DNA from: an uncultured Lachnospiraceae bacterium | GTDB lineage: Bacteria > Bacillota > Clostridia > Lachnospirales > Lachnospiraceae | DNA length: 64,000 nt | Direction of reading: 5' to 3' | Assembly (NCBI GenBank): GCA_900546325.1 | Contig: URCR01000006.1 | Span: 21,295 to 85,294, forward strand | Shown here: positions 1 through 8,671 of the stretch, one piece after another | Numbering within the stretch: position 1 is the stretch's first letter | How the letters are laid out: every line of letters starts with the position of its first letter | The notes under the pieces: model-generated | Databases searched by the model: none | What the model was told of the DNA's origin: nothing | The model's input: only the letters and a program-made list of their open reading frames with translations | Program-made: the position numbers and the translations under genes

Positions 1-2181
1 TCCTTCCCACTCTTTTGGCATCTTAGGCGAAATATTTAAAATTCCGTCCGCATCGATGGAAAGCCCTGCAAACCCAAATACGACTGTCTGCCATACGCCG
101 CCTGCATTTGCCGCATGGATTCCTTCCCTTGTATTCTTCTGAAGATTGATCAGGTCGATGAATGCTGCTCTTCTTAAATAGCGGTATGCCTTCGTGTCGT
201 CCCCGACTTTCAGCCCCATGATCGAATAGATGCTCGGGCTTAAAGAAGATCCGTGAAGTGTACGCTTCTCATAGTAGCTGTAATTTAACTTTGTCGTTTC
301 CTCATCAAACTCTTCACCCAGCAGGTGTAAGAGCATTACAACATCCGCCTGCTTGATGATCTGAGTTTCCCTCGTCTTCATTGTCTTTAATTCGGCTGGT
401 CTGATTGGCCAATCGTTCTTATCATACTGCTGGATCGTCACTTCATGCAAGTCAAAATAACCTTCAAACTGCTCTAACAGCTGTGTTCCTTCTTTTTTCG
501 GCAGATAGATCTTACTCTGCACCAGATTCCACTCTTCGATTTCCTTCTCTGTCAGTGAAATCTTTGCTGCGATTCTGTCATAATCTTCTCTGTGATGTTC
601 TTTTAAATCCTGGATCAGAGCGATCACATATCTTAAATTCCACTTTGCAAGGTAATTCGTATACACGTTATTGTCTACCGGTTCATGCCACTCATCCGGT
701 CCCGTCACTTTGCGGATCTCGTAACGGTCTTTCTCTGCAATGTATTCGCATCTGCTTGCCCAGAATCTTGCTGTCTCCATAAGAATTTCTGCTCCCTTTT
801 TTAATAGGAAAGAAGTGTCCTTTGTAATCTTCACATAATCGTAAATTCCATAGGCAACAGCAGCCGTCACATGATGTTCATAATCCGCTACATAACAGCG
901 ATAGCAGGTTCCATCCGGTTCGATCGTCCAATCCGGACACTGCTCCGTTCCGTCATCCGCAGATTCCCACGGATACTGTGCGCCCTTGTATCCGTTCTTT
1001 GCCGCATTTGCGCGCGCAGCATCAAGAAGTCGATAGCGGTAAGATTCCAGATTCTTTGCCGTTTTCGGGAAAACATAAGCAAAGAACGGAAGCATAAACA
1101 ATTCGGTATCCCAGAAAGCATGTCCGCCGTACTCCTCACCGTGAAGCAGCTTTGCCCCCACGTTTACACGGTCATCATGCTCATTTCCTGTACTCATCAG
1201 ATGGAAGATATTAAACCGCACTGCACGGTCCAGATCAAAATCTCCCTGAATCTGGATATCGGCCTCTTTCCACATCTCCTCGTATACTTTGAAATGCTCT
1301 GCCAGTTCCTGCTCAAATCCTCGCTGCACAAATACATCGATCTCGTTTTTCACAGCGCTGTGCAGCTCGTATTTCGGAAGATCCCGCTCTGTGTAAATGC
1401 TTGCATATTTTGTGATCTCTGTTGTCACTCCCTGCTCTGCATCAAAATCCTGGAATTCTATGGTCTGTTCTCCAAACGCATAGAACTGTCTTGTCTTGAT
1501 CACGCTCTTTCCATCTCTCACTGCATCGAGGAACGCACCGGTTCCTACGTGAAGGTGGTTATCCCTTGTCGCACACTCGATATATACTCCGTTTTCCGCC
1601 AGTCTCTCATTTGCCACAAGATACGTATGTTTCACTTTAAAGCGCGGCGCATCTGCGAAATTGATCACGGAACCATCCACAATATTTTCCACTTCAATGA
1701 TACCGTCATAATTGACCGGAGTTACATACAGTTTGACTGCCATCCGGTGCACATTTGCCCGGCTCACAAAACGGATTCCTTCTACCAGCGTTTGTCTTCC
1801 TTTTTTATCTTCCAGAAGAAACCGCTTCACAAGCATCGCATGCTTCATGTCCAGCACCCGGCTAAATTCCAGAATGCTGCAATTCTCAACCCCGATCAGT
1901 TCTTTTTCTACATACAGTCTGATTCCGAGCCAGTTCGGGAGATTTGCCAGCTCCCGCATAAATGTCTCCGATTTGTCAAACACACCGTTTACAAATGTAC
2001 AAGGAAGACTCTTGACTGTCCCTTCCTCGTAGCTTCCTCTTGTCCCCAGATAACCGTTTGCCAGACAGAACAGACTCTCATAGTTCAGATTCTCCGCCGC
2101 GTCATATTCATCCTGGAGAATCAGCCATTCGTCACTGCCCAGCAATGTCTGTAATTTCTCTGAAAATCTATCTCTTATCAT
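1..2181 (-). CDS. Glycoside hydrolase family 65 sugar phosphorylase (3' end outside window)
   Basis: Family 65 enzymes cleave alpha-linked glucosides such as maltose, kojibiose, nigerose or trehalose, mostly by phosphorolysis to beta-glucose 1-phosphate. 727 codons are visible, open at the left edge; the family usually has about 750-800, so only the end of the C-terminal domain is missing. Visible motifs are HAFWDTELFM of the (alpha/alpha)6 barrel, the catalytic acid in GPDEWHE (about E497), KQADVV, and HGSSLS. The last two hold the residues that bind phosphate in characterised phosphorylases, so phosphorylase is favoured over hydrolase. The start ATG at 2181 has an AGGAG site 14 bases after the GH2 stop, so it is the last visible gene of the operon. 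The glucosidic linkage used cannot be read from sequence alone. Confidence 0.9.
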   Translation of the reverse strand, partial: MIRDRFSEKLQTLLGSDEWLILQDEYDAAENLNYESLFCLANGYLGTRGSYEEGTVKSLPCTFVNGVFDKSETFMRELANLPNWLGIRLYVEKELIGVENCSILEFSRVLDMKHAMLVKRFLLEDKKGRQTLVEGIRFVSRANVHRMAVKLYVTPVNYDGIIEVENIVDGSVINFADAPRFKVKHTYLVANERLAENGVYIECATRDNHLHVGTGAFLDAVRDGKSVIKTRQFYAFGEQTIEFQDFDAEQGVTTEITKYASIYTERDLPKYELHSAVKNEIDVFVQRGFEQELAEHFKVYEEMWKEADIQIQGDFDLDRAVRFNIFHLMSTGNEHDDRVNVGAKLLHGEEYGGHAFWDTELFMLPFFAYVFPKTAKNLESYRYRLLDAARANAAKNGYKGAQYPWESADDGTEQCPDWTIEPDGTCYRCYVADYEHHVTAAVAYGIYDYVKITKDTSFLLKKGAEILMETARFWASRCEYIAEKDRYEIRKVTGPDEWHEPVDNNVYTNYLAKWNLRYVIALIQDLKEHHREDYDRIAAKISLTEKEIEEWNLVQSKIYLPKKEGTQLLEQFEGYFDLHEVTIQQYDKNDWPIRPAELKTMKTRETQIIKQADVVMLLHLLGEEFDEETTKLNYSYYEKRTLHGSSLSPSIYSIMGLKVGDDTKAYRYLRRAAFIDLINLQKNTREGIHAANAGGVWQTVVFGFAGLSIDADGILNISPKMPKEWEG

Positions 2182-2195
2182 CTTCCTTCACTCCT

Positions 2196-5189
2196 TTAGT
2201 CAAGATATTTTTTTCTTGCAGTCTCTTTTTCCGTTCCCGCCTCTATCATCTGCAGTGTAAATGCCATCGAGAAATCCTGACGTTTTACTTTGGCACGTTC
2301 AACCTGTTCTTCCCCGCAGCTGTTGCTTCCGAGTCCGGAATGTTTGTAATCCAGATGGATGATCACATCATCTGCCCTCTCCATCTGCCATGCATGGTCG
2401 GCTTTTTCCAGACTTTCGTCCGTATAATTGGACAGATTCAATCCAAGCGGTGCTTCCATCGTGCAGAGCATTGCCTTTTTGCCATCTCCGATCGAGAACC
2501 ATTTGACATCTTCCCGATGTCCGTTCTCCTGTGGATATACATAGTTTGTCATCATGCCATCCACGCTGCTCTCATAGATTCCCATAAAGGCAGCTTCTTT
2601 GCTGTCCACATAGTTTTCTCCGAATCCTCTTCCGTACCACATCGCATTCTGAAGTTCTTTATTTCCTTTCATCAGAACACCAATGCGCGGAAGGAATGCC
2701 GGTTCTTCTTTTCCGTTCTGTACGGTTTTTGCATTCAATGTCACTTTCACCTGTCCGCAGGAGTATACATTGTACTCATAATCACATACAAATCCCCATG
2801 ACTGATTGTAACATCCGAAGTATTTTCCGATCGCTACTGTCACGCAGCCTTCTTTTTCGTGATAGCGGAAGTATTCTGTCTGCTCACATGGCTTCTGAAG
2901 GAAATACTTGTTCATCCAGTCCTCTTTTTTGTACATATCGTTGTCGATCGTTGCACGGTAGACACTCATCTTTGGTCCCGCAGTTAAAAATTCTCTGTCG
3001 CCTGAGGAAACAGAAAGCAGTGTTCCAAATACCGAATGGAACTGCACTGTGATCTTCTCATTTTGTACCGTCAGGATTCCTTTTTCTTCTGTGACCTGAA
3101 GTGTTTCTCCCTGCGGGCGTTCCTCCAGTACCTCTGCGTGGATTTCCATCGGGAACTGTGCTCTTACAAGTTCATGACCTGCCGGCGCATAAAGTGTTTC
3201 CTCTTTCTCGCAGATAGAAATATTTAAATAGTAATCCACATTTTTCTCCGCCTCAAACGGTGCATATGGAATCTGAATCTTCTGTGTCTCCTGAGGTTCT
3301 GCCGCAAGTTCTGTAATTCTTCCTTCCTGCACTGTCTGATCCTCTGCCTGAATCCACCATCTCAGTTCCAGATGGGACAGATTTCGGAAATCATAATAAT
3401 TTTTCAGCTGGATTTCTCTATATTTTCCCGGTACCTTTGTCACTTCCACCGGTGCGATCACCTGCTTATATTCTGCCAGTGCCGGAGACGGAGTGCGGTC
3501 CGGCATCAGAAGTCCGTCAATACAGAAGTTTCCATTTGTCGGGAAATCTCCATAGTTTCCACCATAGCGGTAATATTCATGTCCGTCTTCTTCTGTGTAG
3601 ATTCCGTGATCATACCATTCCCAGATAAATCCGCCCTGAAGTCTTTTGTATTTCCGGAACAGCTCCTGATGTTCTTTGAGACCTCCCGGTCCATTTCCCA
3701 TCGCATGTCCGTATTCACACATCACATGCGGTTTGTTGCCTTTTATCTGATATTCTGCAATCTCTTTGAGCGGTTTTAATCTTGTGTACATCGTAGAGTA
3801 AACGTCGGTCACTTCTGCCTCGAAGTCTCCCTCATAGTGAACAAGTCTTGTGTCATCCAGCTTGCGGATTGCCTCTGCCGCACTGCGGAAGTTGCATCCA
3901 AATGTAGACTCATTCCCCATCGACCACATAATGATACATGGATGATTGCGGTCACGTTTCACCATTCTGACACTTCGGTCCACATAGGATTTTTTCCACT
4001 CCGGATCATCTGTGATCCATTTGTAATTTCCTGTCCACTCAAATCCATGACATTCCAGATCCGCCTCATCAATCACATACAGTCCATATTCATCGCACAA
4101 ATCGTAGAGATATTCATTTGCCGGATAGTGAGAGCAGCGCACGGCATTGATATTGTGCTGCTTCATCAGAACGATATCTGCCTTTGTCTGTTCATAGGTG
4201 ACACATCTTCCTTCCTTCGGATTGTAATCATGATGGTTCACTCCGTTTAACAGAATGACAGTGTTGTTGACGCGGAAATTCTGATCGATGATCTCGACTC
4301 TTCTAAATCCGGTTCTGACCTGCACTTCGTGCTCTCCCGCCGAGACGGTCAGCACATAAAGTTCCGGTGTCTCTGCTGTCCAAGGCTTGATCTCTCCGAC
4401 TTTTTCTGACCAGTCCGCTTTCTTTTCTTCTGTCCGGCATGTTCCCTCCGCGATCGTCTGTCCGTCTTTTTCCAGTTTCCATGTCAGTGTCACATCGCAC
4501 TTTGTTTTTACAGAGACATTTAAAATTCCGTTTTTGTAGCTGTCATCCAGAGTTCCATCGACAGAGCAGTCCAAAATACTGTTTTTCGGTTCGTTGATCA
4601 GTTCCACATCCCGGAAAATCCCAGACATCCACCACATATCCTGATCTTCCAGATAAGTTCCGTCTGACCATTTATAAACCCGGACCGTAATGTCATTTTC
4701 TCCCGCCTCCACAAGCTCTGTAATATCAAATTCACTTGGAAGTCTGCTCACCTTGCTGTATCCGGCATGAACGCCGTTTACCCACACGTCAAACGCACTG
4801 TCCACCCCGTGAAATTTTAAAATCGTATCATTCTTTAACCAGTTCTCATCCAAAACTACCGTTCTCTTATAGATTCCTGTCGGGTTCTCTGTCGGGACAA
4901 ATGGAGGATTGACCGGAAACAGATACAGTACATCTGTGTAGTGCATGTGGTCATATCCCCGTAATTGCCAAACGGATGGAACATCAATCTGATTCCATCC
5001 CTGCATGTTCGTCTCTTTATTCATAAACCCTTCAGGAGATAATTCCGGTGCTTCCAGATACAAAAAGTTCCACTCTCCGTTCAATGTCTTTTTGGGAGCG
5101 GAATCCTGATAGAAAACAGTTCTGGCCTCTCTTCTTCCGATATGTTCTACTGCTATGTCTTCCCATCTTTTTCTTTCTCGCCTTACCAT
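2196..5189 (-). CDS. lacZ: Glycoside hydrolase family 2 beta-galactosidase (LacZ type)
   Basis: Predicted 997-residue cytoplasmic beta-galactosidase of the long LacZ type (E. coli LacZ has about 1,023). The acid/base lies in WSMGNES (about E427) and the nucleophile in MCEYGHAMGN (about E492), matching E461 and E537 of E. coli. No signal peptide is present, so substrate must be imported by the transporter encoded upstream in the same operon. The frame stays open 27 codons further upstream, but GAGGAG eight bases before the ATG at 5189 fixes this start (MVRRERKRW). The subtype is firm; the physiological substrate could be lactose, another beta-galactoside, or the galactosyl product left by the neighbouring GH65 enzyme. 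Confidence 0.93.
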   Translation of the reverse strand: MVRRERKRWEDIAVEHIGRREARTVFYQDSAPKKTLNGEWNFLYLEAPELSPEGFMNKETNMQGWNQIDVPSVWQLRGYDHMHYTDVLYLFPVNPPFVPTENPTGIYKRTVVLDENWLKNDTILKFHGVDSAFDVWVNGVHAGYSKVSRLPSEFDITELVEAGENDITVRVYKWSDGTYLEDQDMWWMSGIFRDVELINEPKNSILDCSVDGTLDDSYKNGILNVSVKTKCDVTLTWKLEKDGQTIAEGTCRTEEKKADWSEKVGEIKPWTAETPELYVLTVSAGEHEVQVRTGFRRVEIIDQNFRVNNTVILLNGVNHHDYNPKEGRCVTYEQTKADIVLMKQHNINAVRCSHYPANEYLYDLCDEYGLYVIDEADLECHGFEWTGNYKWITDDPEWKKSYVDRSVRMVKRDRNHPCIIMWSMGNESTFGCNFRSAAEAIRKLDDTRLVHYEGDFEAEVTDVYSTMYTRLKPLKEIAEYQIKGNKPHVMCEYGHAMGNGPGGLKEHQELFRKYKRLQGGFIWEWYDHGIYTEEDGHEYYRYGGNYGDFPTNGNFCIDGLLMPDRTPSPALAEYKQVIAPVEVTKVPGKYREIQLKNYYDFRNLSHLELRWWIQAEDQTVQEGRITELAAEPQETQKIQIPYAPFEAEKNVDYYLNISICEKEETLYAPAGHELVRAQFPMEIHAEVLEERPQGETLQVTEEKGILTVQNEKITVQFHSVFGTLLSVSSGDREFLTAGPKMSVYRATIDNDMYKKEDWMNKYFLQKPCEQTEYFRYHEKEGCVTVAIGKYFGCYNQSWGFVCDYEYNVYSCGQVKVTLNAKTVQNGKEEPAFLPRIGVLMKGNKELQNAMWYGRGFGENYVDSKEAAFMGIYESSVDGMMTNYVYPQENGHREDVKWFSIGDGKKAMLCTMEAPLGLNLSNYTDESLEKADHAWQMERADDVIIHLDYKHSGLGSNSCGEEQVERAKVKRQDFSMAFTLQMIEAGTEKETARKKYLD

Positions 5190-5307
5190 GTATAAATCTC
5201 CTCGTCTTATTTTATTTTTTCTTATATCCGCAGAAATCCCCTCCTGCTTTTGGCACCTTTTCCGGTGCACCCGCTGCAGACAGAAACTCCTGCGGATCCG
5301 TTTTTTC

Positions 5308-6129
5308 TTATTTGATCGAACCGCTTGTGCCTTCTACAATATACTTCTGAGCAAAAATGAAAACCAGAATCGGCGGAATGATCATGATGACTGTGATACA
5401 GAGCATCGGAATGATCTGTGTCTCATGCACTCCCTTGAAAGAAGCAAGTCCAAGTGCCAGTGTATATTTACTTCTATCCTGTAAGAAAATCAATGGTCCA
5501 AGATAGTCGTTCCATACACTGATCATATTGAGCACGCCGACCAGAATCAAGGAAGGTTTCAGAATCGGCATGAAGATCTTCCAGTAAATCTGGAATGCAT
5601 TCGCACCGTCAATCCGTGCTGCCTCCTCAAAATCTCTCGGCACTCCCATCAAGAACTGTCTCATCAGGAATATGTAGTATGCAGATCCAAACCATGCCGG
5701 AATGATCAGCGGTTTCAATGTGTTGATCCATCCGAACATTTTAAATTCCATATACTGCGGGATCATTGTAACATCCCACGGAATCATCATTGTAGAGAGA
5801 AGGATCATAAAGAGAACATTCTTTCCCTTAAAGTTGTATCTGGCAAATCCATATGCAACGAGGGAACAGGAAAGTACCTGACCTGCTGTTGTTCCGACTG
5901 TTACCAGAATAGAATTCAATAAATAGGTTCCGAAAGGCTGTGCCTCCCACGCCTCTTTAAAGTTTCCAAAAAGCCATTTTTCCGGAAAAAGCTTTGGCGG
6001 ATATGCGATCGCCTCTGCCTCGGTCTTAAATGTTGTAAACAACATGTACACAAAAGGTGCCAGGAAGTAAACAGCGACAAGTGTCAGCAGTGTATAAATA
6101 ATGACTTTTGATTTTTTTGACATTTTCAT
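5308..6129 (-). CDS. Carbohydrate ABC transporter permease, MalG/LacG type
   Basis: A 273-residue inner-membrane subunit of a CUT1-class sugar importer. It has a hydrophobic N-terminal helix (LLTLVAVYFLAPFVYMLFTT), further membrane segments, and the EAA loop that docks the ATPase (EEAARIDGANAFQIYWKI). It pairs with the MalF-type permease just upstream; the two genes share one base, since the upstream stop and this start overlap at 6129. No ATPase gene is present in the operon, so a shared MsmK/MsmX-type ATPase encoded elsewhere is expected, as is common in Firmicutes (inference). Confidence 0.93.
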   Translation of the reverse strand: MKMSKKSKVIIYTLLTLVAVYFLAPFVYMLFTTFKTEAEAIAYPPKLFPEKWLFGNFKEAWEAQPFGTYLLNSILVTVGTTAGQVLSCSLVAYGFARYNFKGKNVLFMILLSTMMIPWDVTMIPQYMEFKMFGWINTLKPLIIPAWFGSAYYIFLMRQFLMGVPRDFEEAARIDGANAFQIYWKIFMPILKPSLILVGVLNMISVWNDYLGPLIFLQDRSKYTLALGLASFKGVHETQIIPMLCITVIMIIPPILVFIFAQKYIVEGTSGSIK

Positions 6130-7061
6130 TACTTTCTACCCCCTCTTTTGTGTTTCTTTTGTTTTTTACTTCCTCCTGCCTCTGTCTCGTAGAATACCCA
6201 TGCAGAGGAAGATTTAAATACAAGCGCTGTCAGAAGCAGGATGATAATGAACATTACCCATGCATTTGCACTGGCATATCCAAGCTTATGATGCTTAAAC
6301 GCATTGTTGTATGTATACAGTCCATAGAAATAAGTAGATTTCAGCGGACCTCCTCCTGTGAGCAGCATAACAAGTGTTACCTGCTGGAAGGAACTGATGA
6401 TCGAAGTGATCAGGTTAAACAAAATCGTCGGTGTGATGATTGGCAGTGTGATGCTGAAAAACTGTCTTGCCGGACTTGCTCCGTCGATAGAAGCAGCCTC
6501 ATACACATCGATCGGAATGTTTTTAATATCTGTGTAAAAGATCAGCATCATCGTACCGACACCGAACGCACTGGCAAGCACAACCGCGAACAGTGCCCAC
6601 GCAGGATCGACGAGCCATTTCGGTCCTTCGATTCCAAGAAGAGATAACAGGTAGTTTAACACTCCATACTCTCCGTTTAAGATCCATCCCCAGATAATCG
6701 ATGTTGCGACACCGGAGATTACTGCCGGAATATAGAAAATCGTACGATAAATCTTCACACCTTTGACCGGCTGTGTGATCAGCATTGCAAGGAACAATGC
6801 AATTCCCATGTTCAGCGGTACAAAGATTGCTGCATATTTCAAACTGATCGTCAGTGATTTCCAAAACTGCTTATCACTTGTGAACATCTCAATGTAGTTG
6901 CCAAGTCCCCTGAATTCCGGTGCGGCTGTCAGCGGCCAGTCGAAAAAGCTCATGATCAGAGACAAGATCAGCGGTCCTACCGTAAATACTACAAACCCTA
7001 TGATCCAAGGCATGATAAACAGATATGGAGTTGCAGTTTTCAGAAATTTCTTTTGTTTCAT
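6129..7061 (-). CDS. Carbohydrate ABC transporter permease, MalF/LacF type
   Basis: A 310-residue integral membrane protein, first permease of the operon's sugar importer. The N-terminus (ATPYLFIMPWIIGFVVFTVG) is typical of MalF-like proteins that lack the large periplasmic loop, and the EAA loop is visible (YEAASIDGASPARQFFSI). It lies between the binding-protein gene (ends 7102) and the MalG-type permease. Its highly basic C-terminal tail (KKQKKHKRGGRK) is probably cytoplasmic. Confidence 0.93.
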   Translation of the reverse strand: MKQKKFLKTATPYLFIMPWIIGFVVFTVGPLILSLIMSFFDWPLTAAPEFRGLGNYIEMFTSDKQFWKSLTISLKYAAIFVPLNMGIALFLAMLITQPVKGVKIYRTIFYIPAVISGVATSIIWGWILNGEYGVLNYLLSLLGIEGPKWLVDPAWALFAVVLASAFGVGTMMLIFYTDIKNIPIDVYEAASIDGASPARQFFSITLPIITPTILFNLITSIISSFQQVTLVMLLTGGGPLKSTYFYGLYTYNNAFKHHKLGYASANAWVMFIIILLLTALVFKSSSAWVFYETEAGGSKKQKKHKRGGRK

Positions 7062-7101
7062 TCTTTCTTTCCTCCCATCGGGATCAAATCAGTGTCCTCG
7101 G

Positions 7102-8337
7102 TTACTGCTGTGCTGCCTCATCTAAGACATCTGACGGGTTTTCCAGTACGCTTGGATTGAATATCTGCTCAAACGATAAAGAAAGGTTCTCTGATAACTC
7201 TGACCATTCATCGATAATGAAGCTTGCCGGAGTATACCCGTCACTTTGTTCCAGCATCGTGTAGAACGGTGCGTACTGCGGCTGTTCCATAATTTTCTCG
7301 GATTCCACAACACTGTTTAAAACAGGAAGTTCCAGACCGATTCTCTCTTTGTTTAACTCCTCGCTTGTCCAGAATTTTACAAATTCCCATGCCTCATCTT
7401 TATGCTTGGAATCTTTTGAGATAGAGATTCCGGAAGAGCTTAAGATACTTACTGACGGATGATCCGCATCTGCGAAAGACGGAATATTTACCACGCCATA
7501 GTTCATACCGTCCTCCTCCAGAGAATCGATCGCCCAGGAACCATACACATACATTGCCGTGTTCCCCGCACGGAATTCATCTGTACCGGTCTTCTCTGTA
7601 GCAACTGCATATTCTTCCTTTTCCATTTCCTGGAACATCTCAAATACTTCTTTTGACTTCTTCGAGTTCAGATTCTTCTCAAGATTTCCATCTTCATCTG
7701 TGTAAGCTGTTCCGTTGCTCCATAAATACATTTCAAAATCATACGGGTCCGGTTTCATCTGGAAAGAAAAGCCTTTAACACCACATTTCTCATAAATTGT
7801 CTTCGCTGCTTTTTGGAGATCATCCCATGTCCAGTCATTTGTCGGTTCCGCAATCCCTGCCTCGGCGAACAGATCTTTGTTGTAGAACAATGCATGTGTC
7901 GTAAACCCTACCGGAATTCCGTAAGTAGTACCATCCAGTGAATTATAGTTCCAAAGTGTATCATAGAAATTGGATTTGTAATCTTCTCCCTCTTTTTCGA
8001 TATACGAATCCAATGGCTCCAGTCCATCTGCATACGCCGGGTAATTCCACATGTACATCACATCCGGTGTATCTCCGGATCCCATACCGGCGCTGATTTT
8101 CGTATCAAAATCACTTCCGTATGCTTCCAGTGTCACTTCGATGTCTTCGTGTTCCGCATTAAACTGATCTACAAGTTTCTGCTGACGATCCACATCTTCC
8201 GCAGTATCCCATGATGCAAAACGAAGTTTTACCTTTCCGTTGCTTGCTTCTTCTTTCTCTTCCTTGCTGCCGCAGCCGCCTAAAATTGTCGTTGCTGTCA
8301 TTGTCAAAATAAGTATTCCCACCAGTTTCTTCTTCAT
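7102..8337 (-). CDS. Sugar-binding lipoprotein of the ABC importer
   Basis: A 411-residue extracellular solute-binding protein (family 1, MalE-like). The N-terminus is a lipoprotein signal with lipobox ILGGC (C22), followed by a charged linker and a fold typical of sugar binders (FASWDTAEDVDRQQKLVDQF; later GNTAMYVYGSWA). The open frame extends 29 codons further, but GAGGAGG seven bases before the ATG at 8337 fixes the start, and the promoter's -10 box lies within that extension. It is the first gene of the operon and is expected to capture the sugar later handled by GH2 and GH65. Confidence 0.94.
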   Translation of the reverse strand: MKKKLVGILILTMTATTILGGCGSKEEKEEASNGKVKLRFASWDTAEDVDRQQKLVDQFNAEHEDIEVTLEAYGSDFDTKISAGMGSGDTPDVMYMWNYPAYADGLEPLDSYIEKEGEDYKSNFYDTLWNYNSLDGTTYGIPVGFTTHALFYNKDLFAEAGIAEPTNDWTWDDLQKAAKTIYEKCGVKGFSFQMKPDPYDFEMYLWSNGTAYTDEDGNLEKNLNSKKSKEVFEMFQEMEKEEYAVATEKTGTDEFRAGNTAMYVYGSWAIDSLEEDGMNYGVVNIPSFADADHPSVSILSSSGISISKDSKHKDEAWEFVKFWTSEELNKERIGLELPVLNSVVESEKIMEQPQYAPFYTMLEQSDGYTPASFIIDEWSELSENLSLSFEQIFNPSVLENPSDVLDEAAQQ

Positions 8338-8370
8338 GTCGTTTCCTCCTCGCTTTTTTAGTATGTGGTT

Positions 8371-8399
8371 ATTATATTCTTTACTAAGTAAAAAGTCAA
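8371..8399 (-). promoter_or_regulatory. Sigma-A promoter with a palindrome in its spacer (sugar operon)
   Basis: On the minus strand: -35 TTGACT (8394-8399), 17-base spacer, -10 TATAAT (8371-8376). The spacer contains TTTACTTAGTAAA (8380-8392), a 13-base palindrome, and a second pair of the same half-sites with wider spacing lies just upstream (8404-8419). A repressor bound there would block RNA polymerase. The repressor gene is not in the window; the LacI, GntR and similar families are all possible. Confidence 0.8.
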
Positions 8400-8603
8400 T
8401 GTTTTTACTAAACAAGTAATTCATTTTGTATATTTTACTTATTTTAACTTCCTATTTTTGTGTATTTTTCACAATAAATTTTGTCCTTATTATGCTTATA
8501 TCAATTCTAAGCAGTCTGCATCAATTCATTTTTACTGATTCTTGTGATCTTTTCACTCGTCATTTTTCTTTTCTTTTTCTATTCTAAGGAAATGATAGCA
8601 ACG

Positions 8604-8633
8604 AAAAAAGCACCCACTTTCTATCGTGGATGC
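8604..8633 (-). terminator. Intrinsic terminator after kbl
   Basis: On the minus strand an 8-base-pair stem (GCATCCAC with GTGGGTGC, one G-U pair) and an 8-base loop are followed by TTTTTT. It sits 38 bases after the kbl stop. The rest of the 334-base gap between the sugar operon and kbl is AT-rich; I see no gene in it. Confidence 0.8.
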
Positions 8634-8671
8634 CTTTTCTTTATAATAGTTAATCATGGAGTAAGCAATAT

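Noticed and set aside
871..2154. 427-codon open frame on the plus strand
   Set aside because: It lies antisense inside the GH65 gene, has no ribosome site and no recognisable domain, and its composition follows from the minus-strand codons.
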